Part shown: piece after piece, positions 17,371 to 25,639 of the stretch
Layout: each line of letters opens with the position of its first letter
How positions within the stretch are numbered: the stretch's first letter is position 1
Assembly (NCBI GenBank): GCA_903838295.1
Contig: CAILXX010000003.1
Coordinates: 1-39,700, forward strand
Source: an uncultured Actinomycetes bacterium
GTDB taxonomy: Bacteria > Actinomycetota > Actinomycetes > Nanopelagicales > Nanopelagicaceae
Reading direction: 5' to 3'
Length of the DNA stretch: 39,700 nucleotides
Notes under the pieces: generated by a model
Seen by the model: only the letters and a program-made list of their open reading frames with translations
Told to the model about the DNA's origin: nothing
Database searches by the model: none
Position numbers and translations under genes: made by a program

Positions 17371-18525
17371 GGCTTTAATACCCATCAGATGCTCGAGTGC
17401 AAGCTGATCTAGCTTTTCGTACCCATAACCACGTGCTCCAGCAAGTTCGACATCGAAGGAACTGTTAGCCAAGTCCTTCCAGGTTTCACCCTTTGCAAGT
17501 GTTGGTACTTCTAATTGATCGATGCGTGACTCTTTCATTGCCTCAATAACACGAGGATCTTTACGGAAAGCGAGCGCACGTTCCTTGAGGGCCAAATAGG
17601 TTCGCATATTTGCCGTTGCAGATTCCCATACTCCAGCATCATCTTCGGTACGAGCTGGCTTGTAATCAAAATGCTTTGGACCTTGGTAGTTATAACGCTC
17701 GAGTAGATCAACTAGGAAGAATGCTGACTTAAGATCTCCGTGCCCAAAAACAAGATCCTGGTCAAACTTTGGACCATGTTGACCATTGAGATCGATATGG
17801 AACAGCTTTCCTTGCCAAAGCGCTTGGGCAATACCGTGAACAAAATTAAGACCTGCCATTTGTTCGTGCCCAACTTCTGGATTGAGGCCAACCATCTCGG
17901 GATGATCAAGTGTGTAGATAAATGAGAGCGCGTGTCCAATTGTTGGTAAGAAGATATCACCACGAGGTTCGTTTGGCTTTGGCTCAATGGCAAAACGGAT
18001 CTTGTAATTCTTGTCGATCACATATTGGCTAAGGAGGTTAAAACCTTCTCGGTAACGCTCGAGCGCCACATATGCATCTTTAGCGCCATCTGATTCTGCG
18101 CCTTCTCGTCCACCCCAACATACATAAATCTCTGCTCCAAGTTCGGCAGCTAAATCTATGTTGCGCATCGCCTTGGTAAGCGCAAAGCGACGTATATCGC
18201 GGTCGTTCGATGTTAGCGCACCATCTTTAAATACTGGATGGGTAAATAAATTTGTGGTTGCCATAGGAACTTTCATGCCAGTCTCTTCTAAAGCCTTCTT
18301 GAAGCGATGAATATGGCCATCGCGTGTTGCGTCATCGCTACCGAATGGGATTAAGTCATCGTCATGGAAAGTCACGCCATAGGCACCGCGTGCTGCTAGT
18401 TCGTTGACTGAACGCACTGGATCCAAAGGTCCGCGTGTGGCATCACCGAATGGATCCCTGGCCTGCCAGCCAATAGTCCATAGGCCGAAAGTGAACTTAT
18501 CTGCTGGTGTTGGATTGAGCGACAT
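17368..18525 (-). CDS. xylA: Xylose isomerase
   Basis: XylA converts D-xylose to D-xylulose with two divalent metal ions in a TIM barrel. The 385-residue length is that of the class I actinobacterial enzyme. Recognisable segments are [28 protein letters not shown] (active-site His), [15 protein letters not shown] and [16 protein letters not shown] (metal ligands), and [10 protein letters not shown] strong GAGGAG ribosome site lies 6 bp before the ATG. It follows the GH3 gene on the same strand after 72 bp that hold a duplicated 12-mer. Xylulokinase, the next enzyme, is not in the window. Confidence 0.97.
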   Translation of the reverse strand: MSLNPTPADKFTFGLWTIGWQARDPFGDATRGPLDPVRSVNELAARGAYGVTFHDDDLIPFGSDDATRDGHIHRFKKALEETGMKVPMATTNLFTHPVFKDGALTSNDRDIRRFALTKAMRNIDLAAELGAEIYVCWGGREGAESDGAKDAYVALERYREGFNLLSQYVIDKNYKIRFAIEPKPNEPRGDIFLPTIGHALSFIYTLDHPEMVGLNPEVGHEQMAGLNFVHGIAQALWQGKLFHIDLNGQHGPKFDQDLVFGHGDLKSAFFLVDLLERYNYQGPKHFDYKPARTEDDAGVWESATANMRTYLALKERALAFRKDPRVIEAMKESRIDQLEVPTLAKGETWKDLANSSFDVELAGARGYGYEKLDQLALEHLMGIKA

Positions 18526-18550
18526 GGCATCTCCTCATTTTTGATTAAGT

Positions 18551-18574
18551 TGTTGGTTATATTGTTGGTTATAT
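18551..18574. repeat. Tandem repeat D: 12-bp unit, two copies
   Basis: Two perfect copies of tgttggttatat are adjacent, 26 bp upstream of the xylA start. Read towards xylA, each copy contains TATAAC, which resembles a -10 box, so the duplication may have doubled a promoter element. Confidence 0.85.
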
Positions 18575-18597
18575 TGAATACTACTGCGGTTCTAACG

Positions 18598-20967
18598 TTA
18601 TGAAACTGTGACGTCGGTCAATAGCTTGCGCTGTGGGCCAACTTCACGAGTAGGGCCAGTTATCTGGATATTTTTAGAATCCTTGATATCTGTTGACGAG
18701 GCGCCTAAGTGCACCTGAATTACGCCTGCATCAATTATTCGTTTAACCTCGCGGCCGTGATAAGCCAGGCGATCTGTATGCACGTAGAAATCTAACTTCT
18801 TTGAAGCCCCAGGAAGAAGGTCAACCCTTGCAAAGCCAAGAAGCTGGATGACTGGACGAGCAACTTCGGCGACCGGATCGCTGAAATAGAGTTGCACCAC
18901 CTCTGAACCAGCGACTTTGCCTACGTTTTTGACGGTAGCGCTGGCAACGAACTCTCCATTAGTAGAAATACTCTGCGATGAGAGCGCAAGGGAGGAATAT
19001 TCAAATTGTGTGTAGCTCAATCCATGGCCGAAAGTAAAAAGTGGAATCGAATCGACCGGGCTGATTCCCAATCCAGGTTGGCCGTATTTTGGATGGAGAT
19101 ACGTTGAAGGTTGTCCGGTCGGCGTTGATGGAATTTCTACAGGCAATCGACCCGATGGATTTATGGCACCACTAATTACTTCGGCAATAGCAGTACCCCC
19201 CTCTTCACCCGGCATGAATGCTTGAATAATGGCGGCTGCACGCCCTTGAACATTCTCTAACGCGTAAGGACGTCCAGAGACTGAAACAACGATGACCGGA
19301 GTCTTGGAATCCAAGCAACGCGAAAGAAGTTCTGCTTGAGAACCGGGTAGCGCCATATCCGACACATCGTTTCCTTCACCTGAAGTTCCACGACCGAACA
19401 AACCTGCCCGATCTCCCACTACGACAATCGCTAAATCAGCGCCATCAACCGCAGCACGCGCCTTCTCGATTCCTGATGGATCTACCTCTTTGACTGGTAC
19501 GCCAGAGATTGCAGTGACTTGCGAACCCGTGAATTTCTTGGCTATTGATTCGTAGATTGATGGGACTTCAATACCAAGCCCTGACCCAGGCGTCATGGCC
19601 ATTACGTGATTTGCAAATGAGTAACAACCCAAAAATGCGGCGCCATCATCACCACAAGGCCCAACAATTACAATCTTTTCATATTGCTGCACGAGAGGTA
19701 AGAAATTATCCTTATTTGAGAGCAAGATAACGCCTTCACGTGCGGCATCTAATGCAACTTGGCGATTAGCGGGAGTATCAAGATCTACGGTTTCAAGATC
19801 AGCCGTAATATGTTTGGTAGGAGTCCAATCAGGATCTAAGAGTCCAAGTTCCAACTTCTGATTTAAAACGCGCACCAAAGCGCGATCGACATATTCTTCA
19901 GACAACTTACCGCTTCTGATTAGCTCAATTAGCCCATCTCCGTAGCATCGAGTTGCTGGGAGTTCTGTATCTATACCGGCGATGAGTGCTAACGCGCCAG
20001 CTTCTCCTGCTGTTCCCGCAACGTTATGCATTATTTCTAAGAAACTTATCGCCCAGTAATCGGAAACTACCGTTCCAGTGAACTTCATTTGGTTGCGCAA
20101 AATTTCTGTAAATATCTTGGGGTCGGCTCCAGCAGGTAATCCATCTACATCTGTATACGAGTTCATTACCGAACGCGCTTTACCCTCTGTTACTGCCATT
20201 TCAAATGGAGGTAACATGAAGTCGTACAACTCTCGCCAGCCCATCGAAACGGGACCATGGTTGCGAGCAGCTTTAGATGCAGAATGTCCAAAGAAATGTT
20301 TCAGTGTTGACACTATGCCTTGTGATTCCAGACCCTTGACATAGGCAGTCGCGCAGATTCCAGCAAGGTAAGGATCTTCACCAAAGGTCTCCTCGACCCT
20401 TCCCCATCGATAATCGCGCACAACATCGAGAACTGGCGAAAGTCCTTGATGTACCCCCACCGATTTCATATCACGTCCAATTACTCGAGTGACCTTCTCA
20501 ATGATTGCTGGATCAAATGTTGCAGCCAACCCAAGCGGCGTTGGAAAAGAGGTTGCGCCCATCGTGGTGAACCCGGTCAAGCACTCTTCGTGCACCACTG
20601 CGGGTATTCCTAAACGAGTTTCGCTAGTAAGTCTGGTCTGGGCATTTACGACTTTCTTAATGCCATCTTTCACAGTCGTTGGCAAAGTTCCAAAAACACG
20701 AGTGAGCTGACCAAGTCCGTTCTTAGTGACGACGCTCCATTCCTGGGGCTGAGCGACCTCCGCAAAGATAGGAACGTTATCTACGGGGCTGTCTTCGGTT
20801 CCACCATCATCTTTTGGCAAGTTAAATTCGGACCAGATACTTCCGAGCTGGCCCACCTTCTCTTCCAGCGTCATCTCTGCCATCAGAGCAGCCACGCGCG
20901 CTTCTGGAGACTTTGAAAGGTCATGCCAAGCGGCATCTTTTACCTGCTTGGATTCTGAAGTACTCAT
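18598..20967 (-). CDS. Beta-glycosidase, family GH3 (beta-glucosidase or beta-xylosidase)
   Basis: This enzyme removes beta-linked sugars from the non-reducing ends of oligosaccharides. I set the start at ATG 20967 (MSTSESKQ), 9 bp after GAAAGG; the frame is open to 20994. The 789 residues form a GH3 TIM-barrel domain (EMTLEEKVGQLGSIW onwards), with the nucleophile Asp in GTVVSDYWAI near residue 303, then the alpha/beta sandwich (VVVGDRAGLFGRG, SGRPYALENV), and a C-terminal fibronectin-like domain (ATVKNVGKVAGSEVVQLYFS). GIDTELP resembles beta-xylosidase and beta-glucosidase members; substrate cannot be fixed by eye. It has no signal peptide, so it is cytoplasmic. It is divergent from the CUT1 genes and upstream of xylA. 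Confidence 0.92.
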   Translation of the reverse strand: MSTSESKQVKDAAWHDLSKSPEARVAALMAEMTLEEKVGQLGSIWSEFNLPKDDGGTEDSPVDNVPIFAEVAQPQEWSVVTKNGLGQLTRVFGTLPTTVKDGIKKVVNAQTRLTSETRLGIPAVVHEECLTGFTTMGATSFPTPLGLAATFDPAIIEKVTRVIGRDMKSVGVHQGLSPVLDVVRDYRWGRVEETFGEDPYLAGICATAYVKGLESQGIVSTLKHFFGHSASKAARNHGPVSMGWRELYDFMLPPFEMAVTEGKARSVMNSYTDVDGLPAGADPKIFTEILRNQMKFTGTVVSDYWAISFLEIMHNVAGTAGEAGALALIAGIDTELPATRCYGDGLIELIRSGKLSEEYVDRALVRVLNQKLELGLLDPDWTPTKHITADLETVDLDTPANRQVALDAAREGVILLSNKDNFLPLVQQYEKIVIVGPCGDDGAAFLGCYSFANHVMAMTPGSGLGIEVPSIYESIAKKFTGSQVTAISGVPVKEVDPSGIEKARAAVDGADLAIVVVGDRAGLFGRGTSGEGNDVSDMALPGSQAELLSRCLDSKTPVIVVSVSGRPYALENVQGRAAAIIQAFMPGEEGGTAIAEVISGAINPSGRLPVEIPSTPTGQPSTYLHPKYGQPGLGISPVDSIPLFTFGHGLSYTQFEYSSLALSSQSISTNGEFVASATVKNVGKVAGSEVVQLYFSDPVAEVARPVIQLLGFARVDLLPGASKKLDFYVHTDRLAYHGREVKRIIDAGVIQVHLGASSTDIKDSKNIQITGPTREVGPQRKLLTDVTVS

Positions 20968-21049
20968 GTCTGGGTGCCTTTCGGTCGTAAGCACATCCCA
21001 ATCGGAATGCTCATTTTCAGAACGCGCTCTCGCAAAACTACGCTCAGGA

Positions 21050-21079
21050 TTGAAATGTTATCAATTCTTTACCAATAAT
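21050..21079 (+). promoter_or_regulatory. Predicted sigma-70-type promoter of the CUT1 transporter genes
   Basis: TTGAAA (21050-21055) and AATAAT (21074-21079) are separated by 18 bp and lie before the transporter receptor gene. The -10 box overlaps the 24-bp palindrome, the usual geometry for repression by a LacI-family protein. The leader to the start codon would be about 125 nt. Confidence 0.5.
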
Positions 21080-21100
21080 CAATAGAGCGCTCTATTGATT
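21077..21100. promoter_or_regulatory. Perfect 24-bp palindrome, predicted LacI-family operator
   Basis: The half-site aatcaatagagc is followed directly by its exact reverse complement, with GAGCGCTC at the centre. That core is shared with known LacI-family operators such as the CebR box. It overlaps the predicted -10 box of the CUT1 genes and lies 110 bp before the GH3 gene, so one site could control both directions. The LacI gene at 24384 is the obvious candidate regulator. Confidence 0.8.
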
Positions 21101-21142
21101 TCTCACGAACCTCTCAATAACATGATGGATTCGCTAGTTGGG

Positions 21143-21159
21143 CAGGTGACCGTCACCTG
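21143..21159. promoter_or_regulatory. 17-bp inverted repeat in the leader of the CUT1 receptor gene
   Basis: caggtgac and its exact complement gtcacctg flank a single base. Short ttgg and ccaa arms lie further out (21138-21141 and 21164-21168). It could be a second operator or part of an RNA structure in the leader. I cannot assign a regulator. Confidence 0.5.
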
Positions 21160-21212
21160 GCAGTCCAAAGGACCTCAAGCGGCGGAGATCAGAAGAAACG
21201 GAGTTTTAATTG

Positions 21213-22511
21213 ATGAAACTGAGGAATCGGAAAATCATTTTAAAGCGTCTAGCGCCAATGGCGGCACTTGCTCTTGCTGTCACGGGTATGGCCGCACTAC
21301 CTGCTCATGCTGAAAGCACAATAACCCTTTGGCACATTCAGAGCACTGGGACCGGCCCTAAGCTCATCCAAGATGCTGTGGACCGCTTTATGGCGGACAA
21401 CCCTGGAGTCAAGGTCGTCGTTTCCCCAATTGCTAATGATGCATACAAAGATAAAATCAAAGTAGCTCTTGGTGCAAACAGTGCACCATGCATCTTCCCT
21501 TCATGGGGTGGTGGGCCTCTCGCGACTTATGTAAAGGCAGGTCAAGTAATTGATCTAAATTCATATGTCGCCGCCAACAGTTACAAGGCACGATTCCTTC
21601 CAGCGTCTTGGTCAAACGTAACTTTCAATGACAAGATTTATGGAATCCCAGTAGAAAATAGCTCTGTTGCTGTTATTTGGTACAGCAAGTCTCTTTTCAA
21701 GAAGTACAACTTGTCGACACCAACAACATGGACTCAATTGTTAAAGGTTGTCGCCGTCTTGAAGAGTAAGGGCGTCGCTCCCTTCACAATGGGCGGAAAA
21801 GCAAAGTGGCCAGAAATTATGTGGTACGACTATCTTGTTGACCGTGTAGGTGGTTCGGCTGCATTTAACGCAGCTGCACTTCGTACTGGTGGAAAGTTTA
21901 CAGATCCAACATTTGTCCGTGCCGGCCAACTCTTGCAAAACCTTGTAAAGATGGGCGCTTTCATCAATGGGTACAATGGAATTGACTATGACACCGCCGG
22001 AATGCGTGCTCCTCTCTATGCAGGAAAGGCTGCAATGGAGCTCATGGGAACATGGGAGTATTCATCATTCCTCTCAGACAAGATGGCTTCGGACTTTGGG
22101 TTCTTCCCATTCCCTACTGTTCCAGGTGGCGTTGGTGACCCTACTGACGTACTAGGAACTGTCGGAGATAACTATTACAGCATATCTTCATCGTGTGCAG
22201 ACAAGGCAAATGCTTTCAAGGTAATCCAATACTTGATTGATGACACCTCAGTTAAAGCACGTATCACCGACGGTCGAATTCCTCCAGTTGCGGGCGTTAA
22301 ATTGACCGACCCAAATAACGTCAACATCTATAACCTTCTCTCGAAGGCAAATGGAGTGCAATTATGGTGGGATCAATACCTTCCACCTGACCTTGCGCAA
22401 CTCCACCTAGATGAAACTCAAGCTCTCTTTGGTTTGAGTGAATCTCCTAGTGGAATGGCATCAAAGCAAGAAGCACTTGCTAGCAAGCTTCTAGGAGCAA
22501 GCAAGAAGTAA
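21213..22511 (+). CDS. CUT1 ABC transporter, extracellular sugar-binding protein
   Basis: This is a family 1 solute-binding protein that captures an oligosaccharide outside the membrane. I chose ATG 21213 over the TTG just before it; CGGAG lies upstream. The signal peptide runs from the basic MKLRNRKIILKR to about LPAHAES, and no lipobox Cys is visible. The mature chain starts with STITLWHIQSTG and has the VGDNYYSISSSC region and a C-terminal helical lobe typical of the MalE/UgpB class. It has 432 residues. Two permease genes follow after a terminator-like hairpin. The ligand is unknown, but neighbouring GH3, GH31 and xylA suggest beta-gluco- or xylo-oligosaccharides. Confidence 0.92.
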   Translation: MKLRNRKIILKRLAPMAALALAVTGMAALPAHAESTITLWHIQSTGTGPKLIQDAVDRFMADNPGVKVVVSPIANDAYKDKIKVALGANSAPCIFPSWGGGPLATYVKAGQVIDLNSYVAANSYKARFLPASWSNVTFNDKIYGIPVENSSVAVIWYSKSLFKKYNLSTPTTWTQLLKVVAVLKSKGVAPFTMGGKAKWPEIMWYDYLVDRVGGSAAFNAAALRTGGKFTDPTFVRAGQLLQNLVKMGAFINGYNGIDYDTAGMRAPLYAGKAAMELMGTWEYSSFLSDKMASDFGFFPFPTVPGGVGDPTDVLGTVGDNYYSISSSCADKANAFKVIQYLIDDTSVKARITDGRIPPVAGVKLTDPNNVNIYNLLSKANGVQLWWDQYLPPDLAQLHLDETQALFGLSESPSGMASKQEALASKLLGASKK

Positions 22512-22523
22512 TTCGATCAAGAG

Positions 22524-22565
22524 GGACCAAGGTGAGTAAGAAAACTTGCACACCTTGGTCCTTTT
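22524..22565 (+). terminator. Terminator-like hairpin after the CUT1 receptor gene
   Basis: An 11-bp perfect stem (ggaccaaggtg 22524-22534 with caccttggtcc 22551-22561) is followed by TTTT. It lies between the receptor gene and the two permease genes, the same position as the hairpin after xylF, and probably lowers permease expression relative to the receptor. Confidence 0.85.
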
Positions 22566-22597
22566 CGAGCATTGACTAACGTACGGGATAAGGACCC

Positions 22598-23494
22598 ATG
22601 AAACGAAAGCCATATGATCCCCTAAAGCCAAGAATCACAACATTGCTTTGGATGCTGGGGCCTGCCGTAGTTATGCTCGCTGTTTATCTAATATGGCCTA
22701 TCTTTCAGACTTTAAAATTGAGCCTATACGATTGGAACGGAATCGATCGAAAGGCGAAAGCAATTGGTTTTGGTAACTGGGTCGAACTCTTCCATGATCA
22801 TATTTTTTGGTTATCGGTTAAAAACTCTTTTATTTTGCTCTTGATCTCAGCTTTGGTAGAAATTCCAATCGGCTTAGGTCTGGCGATTCTAATTTTTCGC
22901 GGAGGAAAGCGCTTCCGGATTTTTAAATTCGGGTACTTCTTCCCATTTTTGATGTCCACTGTGGGAATCTCGATTCTCTTCAAACAGATTTTTGATACAA
23001 ATTTTGGTCTCATTAATCAAGTTTTAGGAATCTTGCACCTTTCTGGACTCGAACAAGACTGGCTTGGCAACAAACATCTTGCGATATACACAGTTGCACT
23101 GCTCATCTGCTGGCAATACATACCGTTTTACATGCTTCTCTTCTTAGCTGCACTCAATGGAATTTCTCCTGATATCGAAGAGGCAGCAGCTATCGATGGT
23201 GCAGCATCGTGGAAATTCACTCGATACATTCAAATTCCCCTCATTCGCGGAGCCATGATTACCGCACTTTTGCTCATCGTTATCGGTTCACTCAAATATT
23301 TTGACTTGATTTGGGTACTCACAAATGGTGGCCCTGAATTTTCGACAAGCGTAATGGCTTCCTATCTTTACACGCTCGCATTCAAGAATTACAGAGTTGG
23401 ATATGCCTCAACAGTGGCTGGCGCTCTCTTCTTCATCGTTTTCATCACCGCAATCTCAATAGGACGAATTACTAAGAGATTTAGAGAGGTCTAA
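22598..23494 (+). CDS. CUT1 ABC transporter permease, MalF type
   Basis: This is one of two channel-forming subunits of the oligosaccharide importer. The 298 residues have six predicted membrane helices, starting LLWMLGPAVVMLAVYLIWP. The EAA loop that binds the ATPase is seen in ISPDIEEAAAIDGAASWKF near residue 195. It follows the receptor gene and its hairpin by 86 bp and is 3 bp before the second permease gene. A weak GGATAAGGA ribosome site precedes the ATG. Confidence 0.94.
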   Translation: MKRKPYDPLKPRITTLLWMLGPAVVMLAVYLIWPIFQTLKLSLYDWNGIDRKAKAIGFGNWVELFHDHIFWLSVKNSFILLLISALVEIPIGLGLAILIFRGGKRFRIFKFGYFFPFLMSTVGISILFKQIFDTNFGLINQVLGILHLSGLEQDWLGNKHLAIYTVALLICWQYIPFYMLLFLAALNGISPDIEEAAAIDGAASWKFTRYIQIPLIRGAMITALLLIVIGSLKYFDLIWVLTNGGPEFSTSVMASYLYTLAFKNYRVGYASTVAGALFFIVFITAISIGRITKRFREV

Positions 23495-23497
23495 GAA

Positions 23498-24346
23498 ATG
23501 GCAAAGAAGAAGACCTACGGCTTTCGTCGTCCAAAACTTTCCCCTGTCGCATGGGTGGTTGCGGTTATCTGGTTACTTGTAGCCATTGTTCCGTATATTT
23601 TCATGATTCTTATGGGATTCAAGGGGTCAACCGAATACATAATGTCGCCGGTTTACAAACTCCCTCAACATTGGAGTTGGATTAACTTTAACGCGGTTCT
23701 GCATGGAAGTTACTTTCATGGCCTCCTTAACTCTTTGCTGGTAGTAGTTATCTCAATGTTCTTTATCGTTATGTTCGCTGCATCTGCTGCATTTGCCTTT
23801 GCTCGACTTCGTTTCAGAGGAACTGCAATTCTTTTTAGTGCCGTCGTTGCCGCGCTAATCGTCCCCATTCACACGACTCTGATTCCTATCTATCTCCTAA
23901 CAAATAAATTGCATGTCTATGACCAACTGGCAGGACTAATCGGTCCTTATGTTGCCTTTGCAATTCCCATCACCGTCTTTATCCTGACGCAATTTATGCG
24001 AGAAATACCTAAGGACTTCTTTGAAGCTGCCATCGTCGACGGGGCTAGCCACGCACGAGTTTTTTTCCAGATTTATTTTCCGTTAGTTCGCACAGCTGTC
24101 GTGACAGTAGGAATTTTTAACGCAGTCACACTCTGGAACGAGTTTGTCTTTGCATATGTTCTCACTTCTAGCGGAAATAAAAGGACTCTCCCATTAACCG
24201 TATTTGACTATCAAGGTGAATATTCATCCAACATCCCGGCAATTATGGCCGCACTCACGCTCGCCGCAATTCCTTTAACTTTGTCCTACTTGATATTCCA
24301 AGAGAGATTAGTGAATGGCGTTATGGCAGGTGCGATTAAATCATAA
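23498..24346 (+). CDS. CUT1 ABC transporter permease, MalG type
   Basis: This is the second channel subunit, with 282 residues and six membrane helices. The EAA coupling loop is PKDFFEAAIVDGASHARVFF near residue 175, as in MalG/AraQ relatives. The N-terminus is basic and the first helix begins near residue 15. No ATP-binding protein follows: the next gene is the regulator. CUT1 systems of Gram-positive bacteria often share one MsmK/UgpC-type ATPase encoded elsewhere, and that is likely here. Confidence 0.94.
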   Translation: MAKKKTYGFRRPKLSPVAWVVAVIWLLVAIVPYIFMILMGFKGSTEYIMSPVYKLPQHWSWINFNAVLHGSYFHGLLNSLLVVVISMFFIVMFAASAAFAFARLRFRGTAILFSAVVAALIVPIHTTLIPIYLLTNKLHVYDQLAGLIGPYVAFAIPITVFILTQFMREIPKDFFEAAIVDGASHARVFFQIYFPLVRTAVVTVGIFNAVTLWNEFVFAYVLTSSGNKRTLPLTVFDYQGEYSSNIPAIMAALTLAAIPLTLSYLIFQERLVNGVMAGAIKS

Positions 24347-24383
24347 TTCATTTTTTTTCACCCAAATATGGCAGACTTTCTAG

Positions 24384-25406
24384 GTGAGTTCCTCAAAGCG
24401 ACCTACCCTAGAAGATGTCGCCCGGTTGGCAAAGGTCTCTCGAGCGACTGTTTCACGAGTCGTTCGAAATGTTAGTGGGGTCAATCCAGATATAGTTAAC
24501 AAAGTCAATGAAGTAATCGCCGAAATTGGATTCAAGGTTAATCCTGCCGCCCGAGCTCTGGCAGGTGGATCTACCCAAACTATTGGACTCGTATTCCGCG
24601 AGAAATTATCTGACTTGTTTAGAAATGCATACTGGGGCGAGGTGCTCCAGGGTATTTATATGATTTTTTCTGATTTGAATTATCAGCTGACCATCTTGGT
24701 TAATGATGAAGACCACTTAGCTAGCGTGGAGTCTTATTTATTTAATGGTCACGTCGATGGGGTTTTGTTTTTAGGCGTAGATCAAGATGATGTGCTCATG
24801 CAAAACCTATATGAGAGAAAGATTCCGATGGCGGCCATGGGTCGTCCTGCACGTAATCTAAAAATCTCGTTTGTGGACGGTGATGACCATGCCGGTGGCT
24901 CAATGGCAGCCCACAAGCTAATAGAGACTGGTTGTGAGACGTTGGGGCTTATTTCAGGTCGCGATGACATCAACTCGAGCAGATTTCGAGTGAATGGTTT
25001 TAAAGAGGGTATGGCTGAAATGGACTTCCCAACAACTAATTATTTTGAAATTTCAGGTAGATTTACGCAAGAGGGCGCGTACCTTGCAACAAATGAATTA
25101 TTGAATGAGCATCCAGATATCGATGGAATATTTGTGCTGAGCGATCTCATGGCCCTCGGGGTTATGGAAGCTTTGAATGAGAGAAATATTAAAGTCCCCG
25201 AACAGATCTCCGTGATCTCGAATGACGACTCCCCCAATGCATTAGCAACCTCGCCAAAACTGACCAGCCTTGGGTATAGCTCAAGAGAGTCGGGGCAATC
25301 TGGAGCCGAATTATTGCTAGACGTTATTGCTGGGAAACCCACTCGAAGCATTACCTTTAACCCCTATTTAGTGGAGCGTGGCTCTACCAAGAACGCGAAA
25401 AAGTAG
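24384..25406 (+). CDS. LacI-family transcriptional regulator
   Basis: This sugar-responsive DNA-binding protein has 340 residues and starts at GTG 24384. The N-terminal helix-turn-helix is TLEDVARLAKVSRATVSRVV (residues 8-27), with the hinge helix at NPAARALAGG. The rest is a periplasmic-binding-like effector domain (TIGLVFREK, DGVLFLGVD, LGLISGRDD, DGIFVLSDLMALGVMEAL, ISVISNDDSP). It closes the CUT1 gene set, 37 bp after the second permease gene. It most likely binds the 24-bp palindrome at 21077-21100 and is released by an imported sugar. The start has no clear ribosome site. Confidence 0.94.
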   Translation: MSSSKRPTLEDVARLAKVSRATVSRVVRNVSGVNPDIVNKVNEVIAEIGFKVNPAARALAGGSTQTIGLVFREKLSDLFRNAYWGEVLQGIYMIFSDLNYQLTILVNDEDHLASVESYLFNGHVDGVLFLGVDQDDVLMQNLYERKIPMAAMGRPARNLKISFVDGDDHAGGSMAAHKLIETGCETLGLISGRDDINSSRFRVNGFKEGMAEMDFPTTNYFEISGRFTQEGAYLATNELLNEHPDIDGIFVLSDLMALGVMEALNERNIKVPEQISVISNDDSPNALATSPKLTSLGYSSRESGQSGAELLLDVIAGKPTRSITFNPYLVERGSTKNAKK

Positions 25407-25469
25407 CCAAAAAGCCGCTCGGTTTGGAACCTAGGCACCTTTCCCTTAGCCTTCTACCTACTTACTCCA

Positions 25470-25550
25470 GCGGGAGTGGTGAAATGGCAGACACGCAGGT
25501 CTTAGGAACCTGTGTCTTCGGACGTGCGGGTTCAAGTCCCGCCTCCCGCA
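25470..25550 (+). tRNA. tRNA-Leu (anticodon UAG)
   Basis: The acceptor stem is GCGGGAG (25470-25476) with CTCCCGC (25543-25549), followed by discriminator A. The anticodon loop is CTTAGGA with TAG at 25503-25505, inside the stem CAGGT/ACCTG. A long variable arm (TGTCTTCGGACG) and the T-loop GGTTCAAGTCC identify a class II tRNA, and the anticodon gives leucine (CUN codons). The CCA end is not encoded. Confidence 0.96.
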
Positions 25551-25558
25551 CGCAATAA

Positions 25559-25614
25559 CCCGTTCTAAACAGCCCATTCTAAATGACCCGTTCTAAATGA
25601 CCCTTTCTATTTTG
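25559..25614. repeat. Tandem repeat E: 14-bp unit, four copies
   Basis: Four copies of cccgttctaaatga follow the tRNA directly, the last being more diverged. The array ends 25 bp before the coiled-coil gene. The last copy contains TATTTT (25608-25613), a possible -10 box for that gene. Confidence 0.9.
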
Positions 25615-25639
25615 CAGTTATTCGCGAGAGGATTACTTC

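Noticed and set aside
25559-25614. Repeats next to tRNA-Leu as an integration site
   Set aside because: No integrase, phage gene or copy of the tRNA 3' end was seen; the repeats resemble the other promoter arrays.
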